DNA of 15,405 nucleotides from contig DAOWIM010000224.1 of assembly GCA_030640905.1 (NCBI GenBank), positions 1-15,405 on the forward strand, in the 5' to 3' direction. The notes beneath the pieces were generated by a model. It saw only the letters and a program-made list of their open reading frames with translations, was not told where the DNA came from and ran no database searches. The first letter of the stretch is position 1; every line of letters begins with the position of its first letter. This document shows, one piece after another, positions 1 through 6,719 of the stretch. The stretch comes from a bacterium (GTDB lineage Bacteria > Zixibacteria > MSB-5A5 > GN15 > FEB-12). A program made the translations under genes and the position numbers.

Positions 1-1188
1 ACTGTCTTTGTCACCCGCACCGGTGAGCGTACCCTGAAGGTCATTTCGTTTGAACTTCTCACCAAGGCGCTGCACCCGTTGCCGGATAAACATGCCGGCC
101 TGGTCGACAAAGAGCAGCGGTACCGTCGCCGTTACGCTGACCTGATTGTCAATCCCGAAGTACGCGAGGCGTTTCGGAAGCGGACCGAGATCATGCAGCA
201 CATTCGCGATTTTCTCAACGGCAATGGATTCCTCGAAGTCGAGACACCAATCCTCCAGCCGCTCTATGGCGGCGCCATGGCCAAGCCGTTTGTAACGCAT
301 CATAACCGCCTCGACATACCGATGTATATGCGCATCGCCGACGAGCTTTATCTGAAGCGATTGATTGTCGGCGGGTACGAAAAAGTCTGGGAGTTGTGCA
401 AGGATTTCCGCAACGAAGGGATGGACCGTCTGCATAACCCGGAGTTCTCGATGGTCGAACTCTACTGGGCTTATGCTGATTACCGTGACATGGGTGGACT
501 TTTTGAGGAGATGCTGCGGACTATCGTTTTCAAGCTGTACGGAAGTTACAAAATTACCTATGGCGACCACGAAGTAGATTTTGAGCCGCCGTTCAAGTGG
601 GCTTCGATGCCCGAGTCGATCAAAGAACTGACCGGCACCGATATTTCCGCGATGTCTTTTGAGGAAGCCAAGAAGTTTGCGGTCGATCTCGGTTGTGACG
701 GCGATGATATTATCAACTGGGGCAAGGCGGTTGAAGCTGTCTGGGAATTGAAGGTCGAGCCGACTCTGATCCAGCCAACATTTGTCTGCGACTTCCCGGT
801 CGATATTTCACCATTGGCCAAGAAGCACCGAGAAAACGACCGCCTGACCGAAAGGTTCGAGCTGTTTGTGGCCACTCAGGAAATGGGAAATGCTTTCAGT
901 GAACTCAATGACCCTATCGATCAGATGGAGAGATTTCTCCAGCAGGGAAAAGCGATTGAGGCGGGTGATGAAGAAGCTCAGCCGCTCGACGATGACTTCA
1001 TAACGGCCCTGGCGTACGGTATGCCACCGACCGCTGGACTCGGGTTCGGGGTTGATCGGTTGGTGATGCTTTTGACCAACCAGCATTCGATCCGCGATGT
1101 CATCTTTTTCCCACAGATGAAAGACACGGGCGACGGTTCGGTACCGGTATCACGGATACTCTCTCAGATCATTGAAGAAGAGGGATAG
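1..1188 (+). CDS. lysS: Lysyl-tRNA synthetase, class II (5'-truncated by window edge)
   Basis: This enzyme charges tRNA-Lys with lysine in the cytoplasm. The frame is open from base 1 to a TAG at 1186-1188, giving 395 codons. Roughly the first 110 residues, including most of the N-terminal anticodon-binding OB fold, lie outside the window. The first visible residues match the end of that fold and its linker (LLTKALHPLP, then EQRYRRRYADLIVNPE, typical of LysS). Class II motif 2 is clear at about nt 406-470 (FRNEG, then HNPEFSMVELYWAYADY). Motif 3 is at nt 1036-1071 (GLGFGVDRLVML). A TTG at 79 is inside the gene and is not its start. The C-terminus runs about 20 residues past the usual FFPQMK end. 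The gene converges on the minus-strand gene that ends at 1224, and I see no convincing terminator in the 35-bp gap. Confidence 0.97.
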   Translation, partial: TVFVTRTGERTLKVISFELLTKALHPLPDKHAGLVDKEQRYRRRYADLIVNPEVREAFRKRTEIMQHIRDFLNGNGFLEVETPILQPLYGGAMAKPFVTHHNRLDIPMYMRIADELYLKRLIVGGYEKVWELCKDFRNEGMDRLHNPEFSMVELYWAYADYRDMGGLFEEMLRTIVFKLYGSYKITYGDHEVDFEPPFKWASMPESIKELTGTDISAMSFEEAKKFAVDLGCDGDDIINWGKAVEAVWELKVEPTLIQPTFVCDFPVDISPLAKKHRENDRLTERFELFVATQEMGNAFSELNDPIDQMERFLQQGKAIEAGDEEAQPLDDDFITALAYGMPPTAGLGFGVDRLVMLLTNQHSIRDVIFFPQMKDTGDGSVPVSRILSQIIEEEG

Positions 1189-1223
1189 ACAGACGTTCTG
1201 AGAATCAGTCAGTTACGTACAAT

Positions 1224-1886
1224 TTAAAGTTCAAGAACAAAACCAACGTGAAGGTCAAAGACGACTGCCCTTCGCAGGATGCCGAACAGCTCTTTCTCCT
1301 GGGCAACCTCGTCCTCTCCCACAAACACAAATGACGTAGCCCACCCGGCGTCCAGACCAACTCCGGGCGAGAGTTTCACAATCCAGCCGCCGCCCAATTC
1401 AAGAAATATCTTTGTCACCGTAAACTCGGCATTGGTGAGTGTATTGCGACCGAGAAATTCATCCTCAATCAGTACCGGGAAGGAGACATTGTAGCTGATC
1501 CTTCCAATACCAAGGTAGAGATATGGGGTTTCAATTGTTGAGCCGATAGATTTGCCTTTGGATCGGCTCTCAATACCAACTGAAATGCGATTGATCGATA
1601 AGTCGGTAGGTTCAAGCTTCAGCCCGTCACGCTTGTATCCGATTCTCAAAGATTCTGTCTTACTTATCACTACTTTTATGGCACCGATGAAACCAAAGTG
1701 AGAATCGAGGCCTCCGTGGAAATCTCCGGATGGTATAGAGCGTATACCGCCAGCCATCAGCGATACCGGAGAAGACCGAAGAGAATCTGACTCGCCTCCC
1801 GGTGCCGGCTTCCTGCTAATACCGTAGGTCAGAGGCGATGAAGACAGCAATATTAGCGCAAATAGTAATCCCCTGAAACTAATCAT
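1224..1886 (-). CDS. Exported beta-barrel-like protein of unknown function
   Basis: I do not recognise the family. The 220-residue product begins with a signal peptide: a short basic start (MISFRG), a hydrophobic stretch LLFALILLSSSPLTYG, and probable cleavage near residue 22. The rest is rich in alternating hydrophobic and polar strands with Gly and aromatic residues, and it ends in FDLHVGFVLEL, which resembles a last transmembrane beta-strand. This suggests a small 8- to 10-stranded outer-membrane barrel, which is inference. The ATG at 1886 is the only nearby start, because an in-frame TGA lies six bases upstream. No Shine-Dalgarno sequence is visible, but a strong promoter lies about 40 bp upstream. 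The gene is divergent from fumC and converges with lysS. It shows no obvious similarity to the two barrel genes after fumC. Confidence 0.75.
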   Translation of the reverse strand: MISFRGLLFALILLSSSPLTYGISRKPAPGGESDSLRSSPVSLMAGGIRSIPSGDFHGGLDSHFGFIGAIKVVISKTESLRIGYKRDGLKLEPTDLSINRISVGIESRSKGKSIGSTIETPYLYLGIGRISYNVSFPVLIEDEFLGRNTLTNAEFTVTKIFLELGGGWIVKLSPGVGLDAGWATSFVFVGEDEVAQEKELFGILRRAVVFDLHVGFVLEL

Positions 1887-1925
1887 GGCATATCAACTTT
1901 TGTACATTCTTCGAGTGTGTAGTCA

Positions 1926-1954
1926 ATTATAGGCAAGACTAACTAAGAAGGCAA
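1926..1954 (-). promoter_or_regulatory. Sigma70-type promoter for the minus-strand barrel gene
   Basis: Read on the minus strand, TTGCCT (1954-1949) is followed after 17 bp by a perfect TATAAT (1931-1926). Transcription would start near 1919, leaving a leader of about 33 nt before the ATG at 1886. A weaker alternative, TTGACT (1926-1921) with TACAAA (1904-1899), would give an almost leaderless mRNA. This is a sequence match only. Confidence 0.5.
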
Positions 1955-2010
1955 GCCCAAAGCAAACAATAGGGGTCATCATACGTTATAACTCATCATC
2001 AAAAACGGAG

Positions 2011-2038
2011 TTGCCTATAGCGTGCGGGGATGTATATT
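2011..2038 (+). promoter_or_regulatory. Sigma70-type promoter for fumC
   Basis: TTGCCT (2011-2016) is followed after 16 bp by TATATT (2033-2038), with a TG directly before the -10. The predicted start near 2045 gives a leader of about 50 nt to the ATG at 2095. The same -35/spacer/-10 combination occurs upstream of ffh. Confidence 0.45.
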
Positions 2039-2094
2039 CATCGGACTGGTAAGATTGGAAAAGCTGATTAACTTCATATACAGGAGTGGACAAG

Positions 2095-3495
2095 ATGGAT
2101 TACCGGGTAGAATCAGATACGATGGGGGAAATCAAAGTCCCCGCCGACCGTTACTATGGCGCCCAGACAGCGCGTTCATTGATGAATTTTAGAATTGGCG
2201 GCGAAAGAATGCCGAGCGAACTGATCCGCGCAATGGGTATCCTCAAGAAAGCGGCCGCGATGGTCAACATGGACCTGGGGTTGCTGCCAAAAGATAACGG
2301 CGACCTGATCGTTAAGGCGGCCGATGAAGTAATCGACGGCAAGCTTGACGACCACTTTCCGCTGGTCGTCTGGCAAACCGGATCGGGCACTCAGACCAAC
2401 ATGAACACCAACGAAGTGATCTCCAACCGTGCTATCGAAATGGCCGGCGGTGTGATGGGTTCCAAGAAGCCGGTTCATCCCAACGACGATGTCAACAAGG
2501 CGCAGTCGTCCAACGACACTTTCCCGACCGCCATGCATATCGCCCCGGTTGAGATGATTCACCAGCGTTTGATCCCGATGATTACGCTGCTTCGCGACAC
2601 TCTGAACGACAAGGCCACCAAGTTCGACAATATTATCAAGATCGGCCGCACTCATCTTATGGATGCCACCCCGCTGACACTCGGGCAGGAATTCTCCGGC
2701 TACGTCCAGGCTCTCAACTATGGGCTGGAGAGAATCAACGATGCCTTAAAGCGCCTCTATCCGCTGGCGCTGGGCGGTACGGCTGTGGGCACCGGTTTGA
2801 ATACTCACCCCGACTTTGCCGTGAAGGCTGCGGCAACAATTGCCAAACTGACCGGCTATCCATTCGTGACGGCGCCGAACAAGTTTGAGTCACTGGCCGG
2901 ACACGATGCTATTGTTGAGATGTCGGGCGTGATGAAGACAATTGCCTGTTCGCTGATGAAAATGGCTAACGATATCCGCTGGCTGGCCTCGGGGCCGCGA
3001 TGTGGGATCGGCGAGATTTCCATTCCGGCCAACGAACCGGGATCATCGATCATGCCCGGCAAAGTCAATCCAACTCAGCCCGAAGCAATGACGATGGTTT
3101 GTACACAGGTGATCGGCAACGATGTGGCGGTCAATATCGGTGGCGCCTCGGGCAATTTTGAGCTGAACGTTTACAAGCCGGTGATGATCTATAATTTGTT
3201 GCAGTCGATTCGGCTGATCGCCGATGCCTGCGAAATGTTCAACAACAACTGCGCTGTCGGGATTGAACCGAACGCTGACAGCATCAAGAAACATCTCACC
3301 AACTCATTGATGCTGGTCACCGCACTCAACCCACACGTCGGGTATGACAACGCGGCCAAGATTGCCAAGAAAGCTCATGCCGATGGTTCGACTCTCAAAG
3401 AAGCGACGGTCGCACTCGGAATTCTAACGGCCGAGGAATTCGATGAAAAAGTCCGCCCCGAAAAAATGATCGGCCCGAACCTCGGGAAAAAGTAG
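2095..3495 (+). CDS. fumC: Class II fumarate hydratase
   Basis: This TCA-cycle enzyme reversibly hydrates fumarate to L-malate in the cytoplasm. It is oxygen-stable, has no iron-sulfur cluster and normally works as a homotetramer. The 466-residue protein has the family's usual length and all the superfamily landmarks: SSNDTFP at about 138-144, GRTHLMDATP at 184-193 with the conserved His, and the signature GSSIMPGKVNP at 316-326 carrying the catalytic Ser loop. The TQTNMNTNEVI segment near 100-110 favours fumarase over aspartase or argininosuccinate lyase. I chose the ATG at 2095 because AGGAG (2082-2086) sits 8 bp ahead of it; the in-frame GTG at 2086 overlaps that site and is unlikely. The last 27 codons and nine bases beyond the stop are duplicated downstream at 4090-4180. 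The next gene starts 32 bp after the stop, so the two are probably co-transcribed. Confidence 0.97.
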   Translation: MDYRVESDTMGEIKVPADRYYGAQTARSLMNFRIGGERMPSELIRAMGILKKAAAMVNMDLGLLPKDNGDLIVKAADEVIDGKLDDHFPLVVWQTGSGTQTNMNTNEVISNRAIEMAGGVMGSKKPVHPNDDVNKAQSSNDTFPTAMHIAPVEMIHQRLIPMITLLRDTLNDKATKFDNIIKIGRTHLMDATPLTLGQEFSGYVQALNYGLERINDALKRLYPLALGGTAVGTGLNTHPDFAVKAAATIAKLTGYPFVTAPNKFESLAGHDAIVEMSGVMKTIACSLMKMANDIRWLASGPRCGIGEISIPANEPGSSIMPGKVNPTQPEAMTMVCTQVIGNDVAVNIGGASGNFELNVYKPVMIYNLLQSIRLIADACEMFNNNCAVGIEPNADSIKKHLTNSLMLVTALNPHVGYDNAAKIAKKAHADGSTLKEATVALGILTAEEFDEKVRPEKMIGPNLGKK

Positions 3496-3504
3496 TATTG
3501 GGAC
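3414..3504 (+). repeat. Direct repeat copy 1 (3' end of fumC)
   Basis: These 91 bases cover the last codons of fumC, its TAG and nine bases beyond. They recur at 4090-4180 (offset 676) with one mismatch, C at 3432 against A at 4108. Weaker similarity (7 of 9) extends to 3405/4081 and then stops. Downstream, identity stops sharply after GGGAC. Confidence 0.95.
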
Positions 3505-3527
3505 ATAGGTTACACCATGGAGGTTCT

Positions 3528-4076
3528 ATGAAGAAACTGGTTATTCTGGCAGTTGGGTTGTCAGTCGTACTGGTGACGTCAGCCTCGGCCTTTGACGGTA
3601 TGAGAAGAGGTTTTGTTCTCGGCGGCGGACTCGGTATTGCACCAACCATAAGTTGGAAGTCGGTATATGCTACGGCCTTCAAAGAAGATGTGTCAGGAGT
3701 AGCGCTCAATTTCTTTCTTGGCTATGCCTGGGATGAGCAAAACATGCTCGTGTGGGAAACCAACATCGTCGGCTGGGAATCTGACTGGTCCAATGATGAC
3801 ATCGCTCAGGGATTCGGCGGGGCCTCTTTTTATCACTACTTTGGCCCGGTTGGAAAATCGGCCTTTATTGTTGGCGGTCTTGGACTGACCATGTTTCAGC
3901 CGGAGGGGTTTGCTGCCAATGATGCCAAGGCCGGAATTCTTTTGGGTGGTGGTTATGAGTTTACCCGTCACTGGCAGGTGGCCGCATACATTATGGCTGG
4001 AAAGACCAGCGTAAAAGGCTTTTCGGACTACGAACATTCCCACTTCTCGATCCTGATCAATACGGTCGCATTTTAG
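3528..4076 (+). CDS. Small exported barrel-like protein, first tandem paralogue
   Basis: The family is not one I can name. The 182-residue product has a clear signal peptide: MKK, then LVILAVGLSVVLVTS, with an ASA-F cleavage site after residue 21. The mature part of about 160 residues is Gly- and aromatic-rich with short amphipathic strands (GFVLGGGLG, NFFLGYAWDE, SAFIVGGLGLTMF, LLGGGYEF) and ends in VAF, as outer-membrane barrel proteins often do. An 8-stranded OmpA/OmpW-like barrel is likely by inference. The start is the ATG at 3528, with GGAGG at 3519-3523; the upstream in-frame TTG at 3498 would spoil the signal peptide. By hand count it is identical to the second copy at 148 of 182 positions. 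Differences cluster at about residues 37-49, probably an extracellular loop. With no terminator on either side, it probably depends on the fumC promoter. Confidence 0.88.
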   Translation: MKKLVILAVGLSVVLVTSASAFDGMRRGFVLGGGLGIAPTISWKSVYATAFKEDVSGVALNFFLGYAWDEQNMLVWETNIVGWESDWSNDDIAQGFGGASFYHYFGPVGKSAFIVGGLGLTMFQPEGFAANDAKAGILLGGGYEFTRHWQVAAYIMAGKTSVKGFSDYEHSHFSILINTVAF

Positions 4077-4089
4077 TACAGACGATCGT

Positions 4090-4180
4090 ACTCGGAATTC
4101 TAACGGCAGAGGAATTCGATGAAAAAGTCCGCCCCGAAAAAATGATCGGCCCGAACCTCGGGAAAAAGTAGTATTGGGAC
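4090..4180 (+). pseudogene. Fossil of the fumC 3' end left by tandem duplication
   Basis: This is a 91-bp copy of fumC's last 27 codons plus stop and nine following bases, matching 3414-3504 at 90 of 91 positions. It has no start and cannot make a fumarase. It lies 13 bp after the first barrel gene and 85 bp before the second. It marks where a unit of fumC tail plus barrel gene was joined head to tail. Its near identity contrasts with the roughly 81% protein identity of the two barrel genes. Confidence 0.95.
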
Positions 4181-4265
4181 GCATGCGCACGATTTATTGA
4201 TGTTGACTGGGTGTGACCACATCTTCATCTTGCAATAGAAGACAAGTCACACCATAGGAGATTTT
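4181..4265 (+). promoter_or_regulatory. Leader with inverted repeat before the second barrel gene
   Basis: Compared with the equivalent spot before the first paralogue, this leader has about 62 extra bases (4181-4242). It contains an 8-bp perfect inverted repeat, GGTGTGAC (4210-4217) and GTCACACC (4246-4253). An inner TCTTC/GAAGA pairing (4222-4226 with 4238-4242) could form on top of it. The hairpin ends three bases before the ribosome site AGGAG (4256-4260), so it could affect translation. TTGACT at 4204-4209 resembles a -35, but no good -10 follows at normal spacing. Its role is unproven. Confidence 0.45.
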
Positions 4266-4814
4266 ATGAAAAAGCTGGTTATTCTGGTAATCGGGTTGTC
4301 AGTCGTGCTGGCGGCATCGGCCTCGGCATTTGACGGCATGAGAAGAGGTTTTGTTCTCGGCGGCGGACTTGGTTTTGCACCGGCCATCCACTGGGAAGCG
4401 GAGGATTATCCGGCCTTCAAGGAAGACGTGTCGGGCGTAGCGGCCAATTTCTTTCTTGGCTATGCCTGGGATGAAAAGAACATGATCGTGTGGGAAGGCA
4501 ACGCTGTTGGCTGGAATTCCGATTGGTCTGACGATGGCATCACTCAGGGGTTCAGCGGCGCATCATTTTATCACTACTTCGGTCCGGTTGGCAAGTCCGC
4601 TTTCATAGTCGGGGGCCTCGGGTTGACCATGTTTCAGCCGGAGGGATTTGATGCCAATGAAGCCAAGGGTGGCGTTCTCCTGGGGGGTGGCTATGAGTTT
4701 GCCCGTCACTGGCAGGTAGCCGCGTACTTATCTGTCGGAAAAACCAGTGAAAAAGGCTTTTCGGACTACGAGCACTCCCATTTCTCGATCTTGGTAAGTA
4801 CGGTCGCATTTTAG
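4266..4814 (+). CDS. Small exported barrel-like protein, second tandem paralogue
   Basis: This is the second 182-residue copy of the exported barrel-like family, with the same layout: signal peptide MKKLVILVIGLSVVLAASASA cleaved after residue 21, a Gly/aromatic-rich mature part, and a VAF C-terminus. Long blocks are unchanged between copies (RRGFVLGGGLG, FKEDVSG, SFYHYFGPVGKSAFIVGG, MFQPEGF, KGFSDYEHSHFSIL). Residues 37-49 differ almost completely, as expected for a surface loop. Charge also shifts towards acidic here (EAEDYP against KSVYAT). AGGAG at 4256-4260 lies 5 bp before the ATG. A strong terminator follows 25 bp after the stop. It may be read through from fumC and the first copy or from its own leader. 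Function is unknown; OmpA/OmpW-like barrels of this size are structural or transport small hydrophobic molecules, but nothing here decides between these. Confidence 0.88.
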   Translation: MKKLVILVIGLSVVLAASASAFDGMRRGFVLGGGLGFAPAIHWEAEDYPAFKEDVSGVAANFFLGYAWDEKNMIVWEGNAVGWNSDWSDDGITQGFSGASFYHYFGPVGKSAFIVGGLGLTMFQPEGFDANEAKGGVLLGGGYEFARHWQVAAYLSVGKTSEKGFSDYEHSHFSILVSTVAF

Positions 4815-4839
4815 CGTGGGGTTCGCATATAGATAAACG

Positions 4840-4866
4840 AAAGCGGAGCATCCGTGCTCCGCTTTT
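4840..4866 (+). terminator. Intrinsic terminator after the fumC-barrel unit
   Basis: AAAGCGGAGCA (4840-4850) pairs perfectly with TGCTCCGCTTT (4855-4865) across a TCCG loop, and the 3' side runs into TTTT (4863-4866). This 11-bp GC-rich stem closes the fumC-barrel-barrel transcription unit and insulates the following gene. Confidence 0.88.
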
Positions 4867-5036
4867 GCTATTAGAGAAGGGTTTCACCATCCCGGTGTTT
4901 CGTTGACCTTCACTTCTTGTAACGTCTGATCGTCCTATTTGTTTCCTGACCGGTCCGATTCTCCCCCACCGCATACGTATAGAACTCCGGCTGTTTGTAA
5001 GTTGTCGTTCGCATTCCTTGGGCATATATTCGCCCC
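4867..5036. other. Intergenic region before the NFACT gene
   Basis: About 170 bp lie between the terminator and the next ATG. Apart from the promoter at its right end I see only a weak CACC/GGTG hairpin near 4886-4898 and no supported coding sequence or RNA gene. Confidence 0.4.
5002..5030 (+). promoter_or_regulatory. Promoter of the NFACT gene, likely leaderless
   Basis: TTGTCG (5002-5007) is followed after 17 bp by TATATT (5025-5030). The -10 ends only six bases before the ATG at 5037, so transcription would begin at or next to the start codon. No Shine-Dalgarno sequence is present, which agrees with a leaderless mRNA. Confidence 0.45.
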
Positions 5037-6713
5037 ATGCAAACCGCTCTTCATATCAAAGCGCTGGTAGAGGAACTTCAGGCCCGCGTCACCGATAGCA
5101 CAATTGTCGCCACCGAGTTCTATAAGAAACAGCGAGCGGCCTATTTCTTCTTCAAGACAGAGAAAACTCGTCTGGCGCTCGGCTTTGTTTTTCACCCGGC
5201 GGGAGCAGGTACTTTTCTGGTACCGGCCTCGAAAGTGAAAATCGCCACCCGTGAAAAACCATGGCCCATTTTCGATCTGGTCGGCGCTCGTATCATTGAC
5301 ATCAACCAGACAATCCTCGATAGGATATTTCTCGTACACCTTGAGCGTGAGAAGAAAAGACTCAGCCTTGCCGTCGAAGCAATCGGCCCCAACGGTAATA
5401 TCTGGCTCCTGGATGAAAATGACGGTCGGATCGCCACCCTCCGAAAACGTACCTACGAATCGGGTGCCACCTACGAGTCCGCACCGGTGCCCGATCGAAT
5501 CTCACCGTTTGACCTGACCTCAACCACATTGAGCGAACTTATCGCCGAGGGACGGTACGGATCGGCAGCGATGATTCTGGAAAAACAGGTTATCGGATTC
5601 AACCGAACGATGGCCCACGAGGCGCTCACCCGCGCCGGACTACCGTCACCCGATGCCGCTTCTCTCTCCGAAAATGACCGCTGCCAACTTGCCGACACGG
5701 TTCAGGCAATCGCCGGAACCTTTGTCGCGGATGCTACCGGCTATTTGTACGAACTGCACCGGGGTGTTGAAGTCTATCCGTTAAAGTTGTCATCGGCGGA
5801 AGGTACACCTGAGAAATTCAAGACGCTGTCGATGGCGGCACAGGCAATGACCGGTATGCGACAGTCGAAAATCGAGCAGTTCGATGAAGAGAAAAGTGTC
5901 ATCGACATGATAAAACTCACGGCGAAACGGCTGCAAAAAAGGCTGGTCAATATCGGCAAGGACATTGAAAAAGCCAGCAACTACGAGCGCTACAAGAGAA
6001 CCGGCGAGTTGATTCAGATCAATATCGCGTCGATCACCAAAGGTCAGACCGAAGTTGTTCTTGAAAACATCTACACTGAGCCGCACGAACAGATCACCGT
6101 CCGGCTCAACCCCGCTCTCTCACCGGCAGAGAACGCCGAGGCCTATTTCCGAAAGTATCGCAAGGGCCGTGATGGTCTCGAACTGTTGAAACGACGTCTG
6201 GAGATTACTCAAGGTGAGCTTGAACAATTGCAGACGATGGAATCATCGTTGGTTGACAATTTTCAGTCGGCCCGTGAGCAGTACCGACAGGAGATCGACG
6301 CCCTTCTGCCACATGAAAGAGGTAGCCGAGAAGTTCCGTCTCGTCTGCCGTACAAAGTTCACACTCTATCAACCGGCCTGACTGTTTTTGTTGGTCGGGA
6401 CGGTTCTGATAATGATCGCACGACGTTTGAATTTGCTCGTCCCCATGAATTGTGGTTCCACGCTCAGCAATGCGCCGGATCGCATGTAGTAATGAAGCAT
6501 CCTTCAAAATCGTTCGAACCATCCAAGAGAGAAATCGAAGAAGCCGCGGCGCTGGCGGCTTACTATAGCAAAGCCCGCAAGAACAAGCTGGTGCCTGTTA
6601 TCTACACTCAGCGCAAGTATGTCCGCAAACCGCGCAAGGCCAAACCGGGGCTGGTGACGGTCGAGCGCGAGAAATCGGTCATGGTTCCGCCCGGCAAATC
6701 AGAAAACGACTAA
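5037..6713 (+). CDS. rqcH: NFACT family protein, ribosome quality-control factor RqcH type
   Basis: RqcH (FbpA/YloA, homologue of eukaryotic NEMF/Rqc2) binds stalled 50S subunits carrying peptidyl-tRNA and recruits tRNA-Ala to add C-terminal alanine tails that mark the nascent chain for degradation. The 558-residue length is close to that of B. subtilis RqcH. The NFACT-N domain spans about 1-245 and keeps the Asp-Arg pair used for tRNA recognition (D95-R96 in ILDRIFLVHL). A coiled-coil region covers about 280-430 and holds the family hallmark LNPALSPAENAEAYFRKYRK (359-378). The NFACT-R domain is at about 437-550, with HELWFHAQQCAGSHVV (470-485) and the terminal KPGLV and MVPPGK. Nothing is missing, so the protein should be active. 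The gene is monocistronic between a terminator and a convergent neighbour whose stop codon is six bases away. The start is the ATG at 5037 and lacks an SD. The adhesin role proposed for some FbpA proteins is an alternative with no support here. Confidence 0.92.
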   Translation: MQTALHIKALVEELQARVTDSTIVATEFYKKQRAAYFFFKTEKTRLALGFVFHPAGAGTFLVPASKVKIATREKPWPIFDLVGARIIDINQTILDRIFLVHLEREKKRLSLAVEAIGPNGNIWLLDENDGRIATLRKRTYESGATYESAPVPDRISPFDLTSTTLSELIAEGRYGSAAMILEKQVIGFNRTMAHEALTRAGLPSPDAASLSENDRCQLADTVQAIAGTFVADATGYLYELHRGVEVYPLKLSSAEGTPEKFKTLSMAAQAMTGMRQSKIEQFDEEKSVIDMIKLTAKRLQKRLVNIGKDIEKASNYERYKRTGELIQINIASITKGQTEVVLENIYTEPHEQITVRLNPALSPAENAEAYFRKYRKGRDGLELLKRRLEITQGELEQLQTMESSLVDNFQSAREQYRQEIDALLPHERGSREVPSRLPYKVHTLSTGLTVFVGRDGSDNDRTTFEFARPHELWFHAQQCAGSHVVMKHPSKSFEPSKREIEEAAALAAYYSKARKNKLVPVIYTQRKYVRKPRKAKPGLVTVEREKSVMVPPGKSEND

Positions 6714-6719
6714 ACGACC

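Larger units (their letters stand above)
1887..2094. other. Divergent intergenic region between the barrel gene and fumC
   Basis: This 208-bp AT-richer region holds promoters for both flanking genes. It also has a perfect 9-bp inverted repeat, TATAGGCAA (1928-1936) and TTGCCTATA (2011-2019), with 74 bp between the arms. The right arm contains the -35 element proposed for fumC, and the left arm abuts the -10 of the opposite promoter. A shared regulator binding both arms is possible but unproven. I see no other coding sequence here. Confidence 0.5.

Noticed and set aside
3470..3491. CCCGA-acc-TCGGG hairpin at the end of fumC, considered as a terminator
   Set aside because: The stem is short, inside codons and followed by A residues, not T. 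It recurs in the fossil only because the segment was copied.
3498..3527. Extended TTG start for the first barrel gene
   Set aside because: It would put ten extra residues before a perfect signal peptide, and the paralogue starts at the equivalent of the ATG at 3528, which has a strong SD.
3693..4190. Minus-strand frame across the first barrel gene and fumC fossil, and its near twin at 3395-3709
   Set aside because: Their similarity to each other only reflects the duplicated fumC tail read backwards.
4204..4236. TTGACT with TGCAAT as a promoter for the second barrel gene
   Set aside because: Spacing is 21 bp and the -10 is poor; kept only as part of the leader description.
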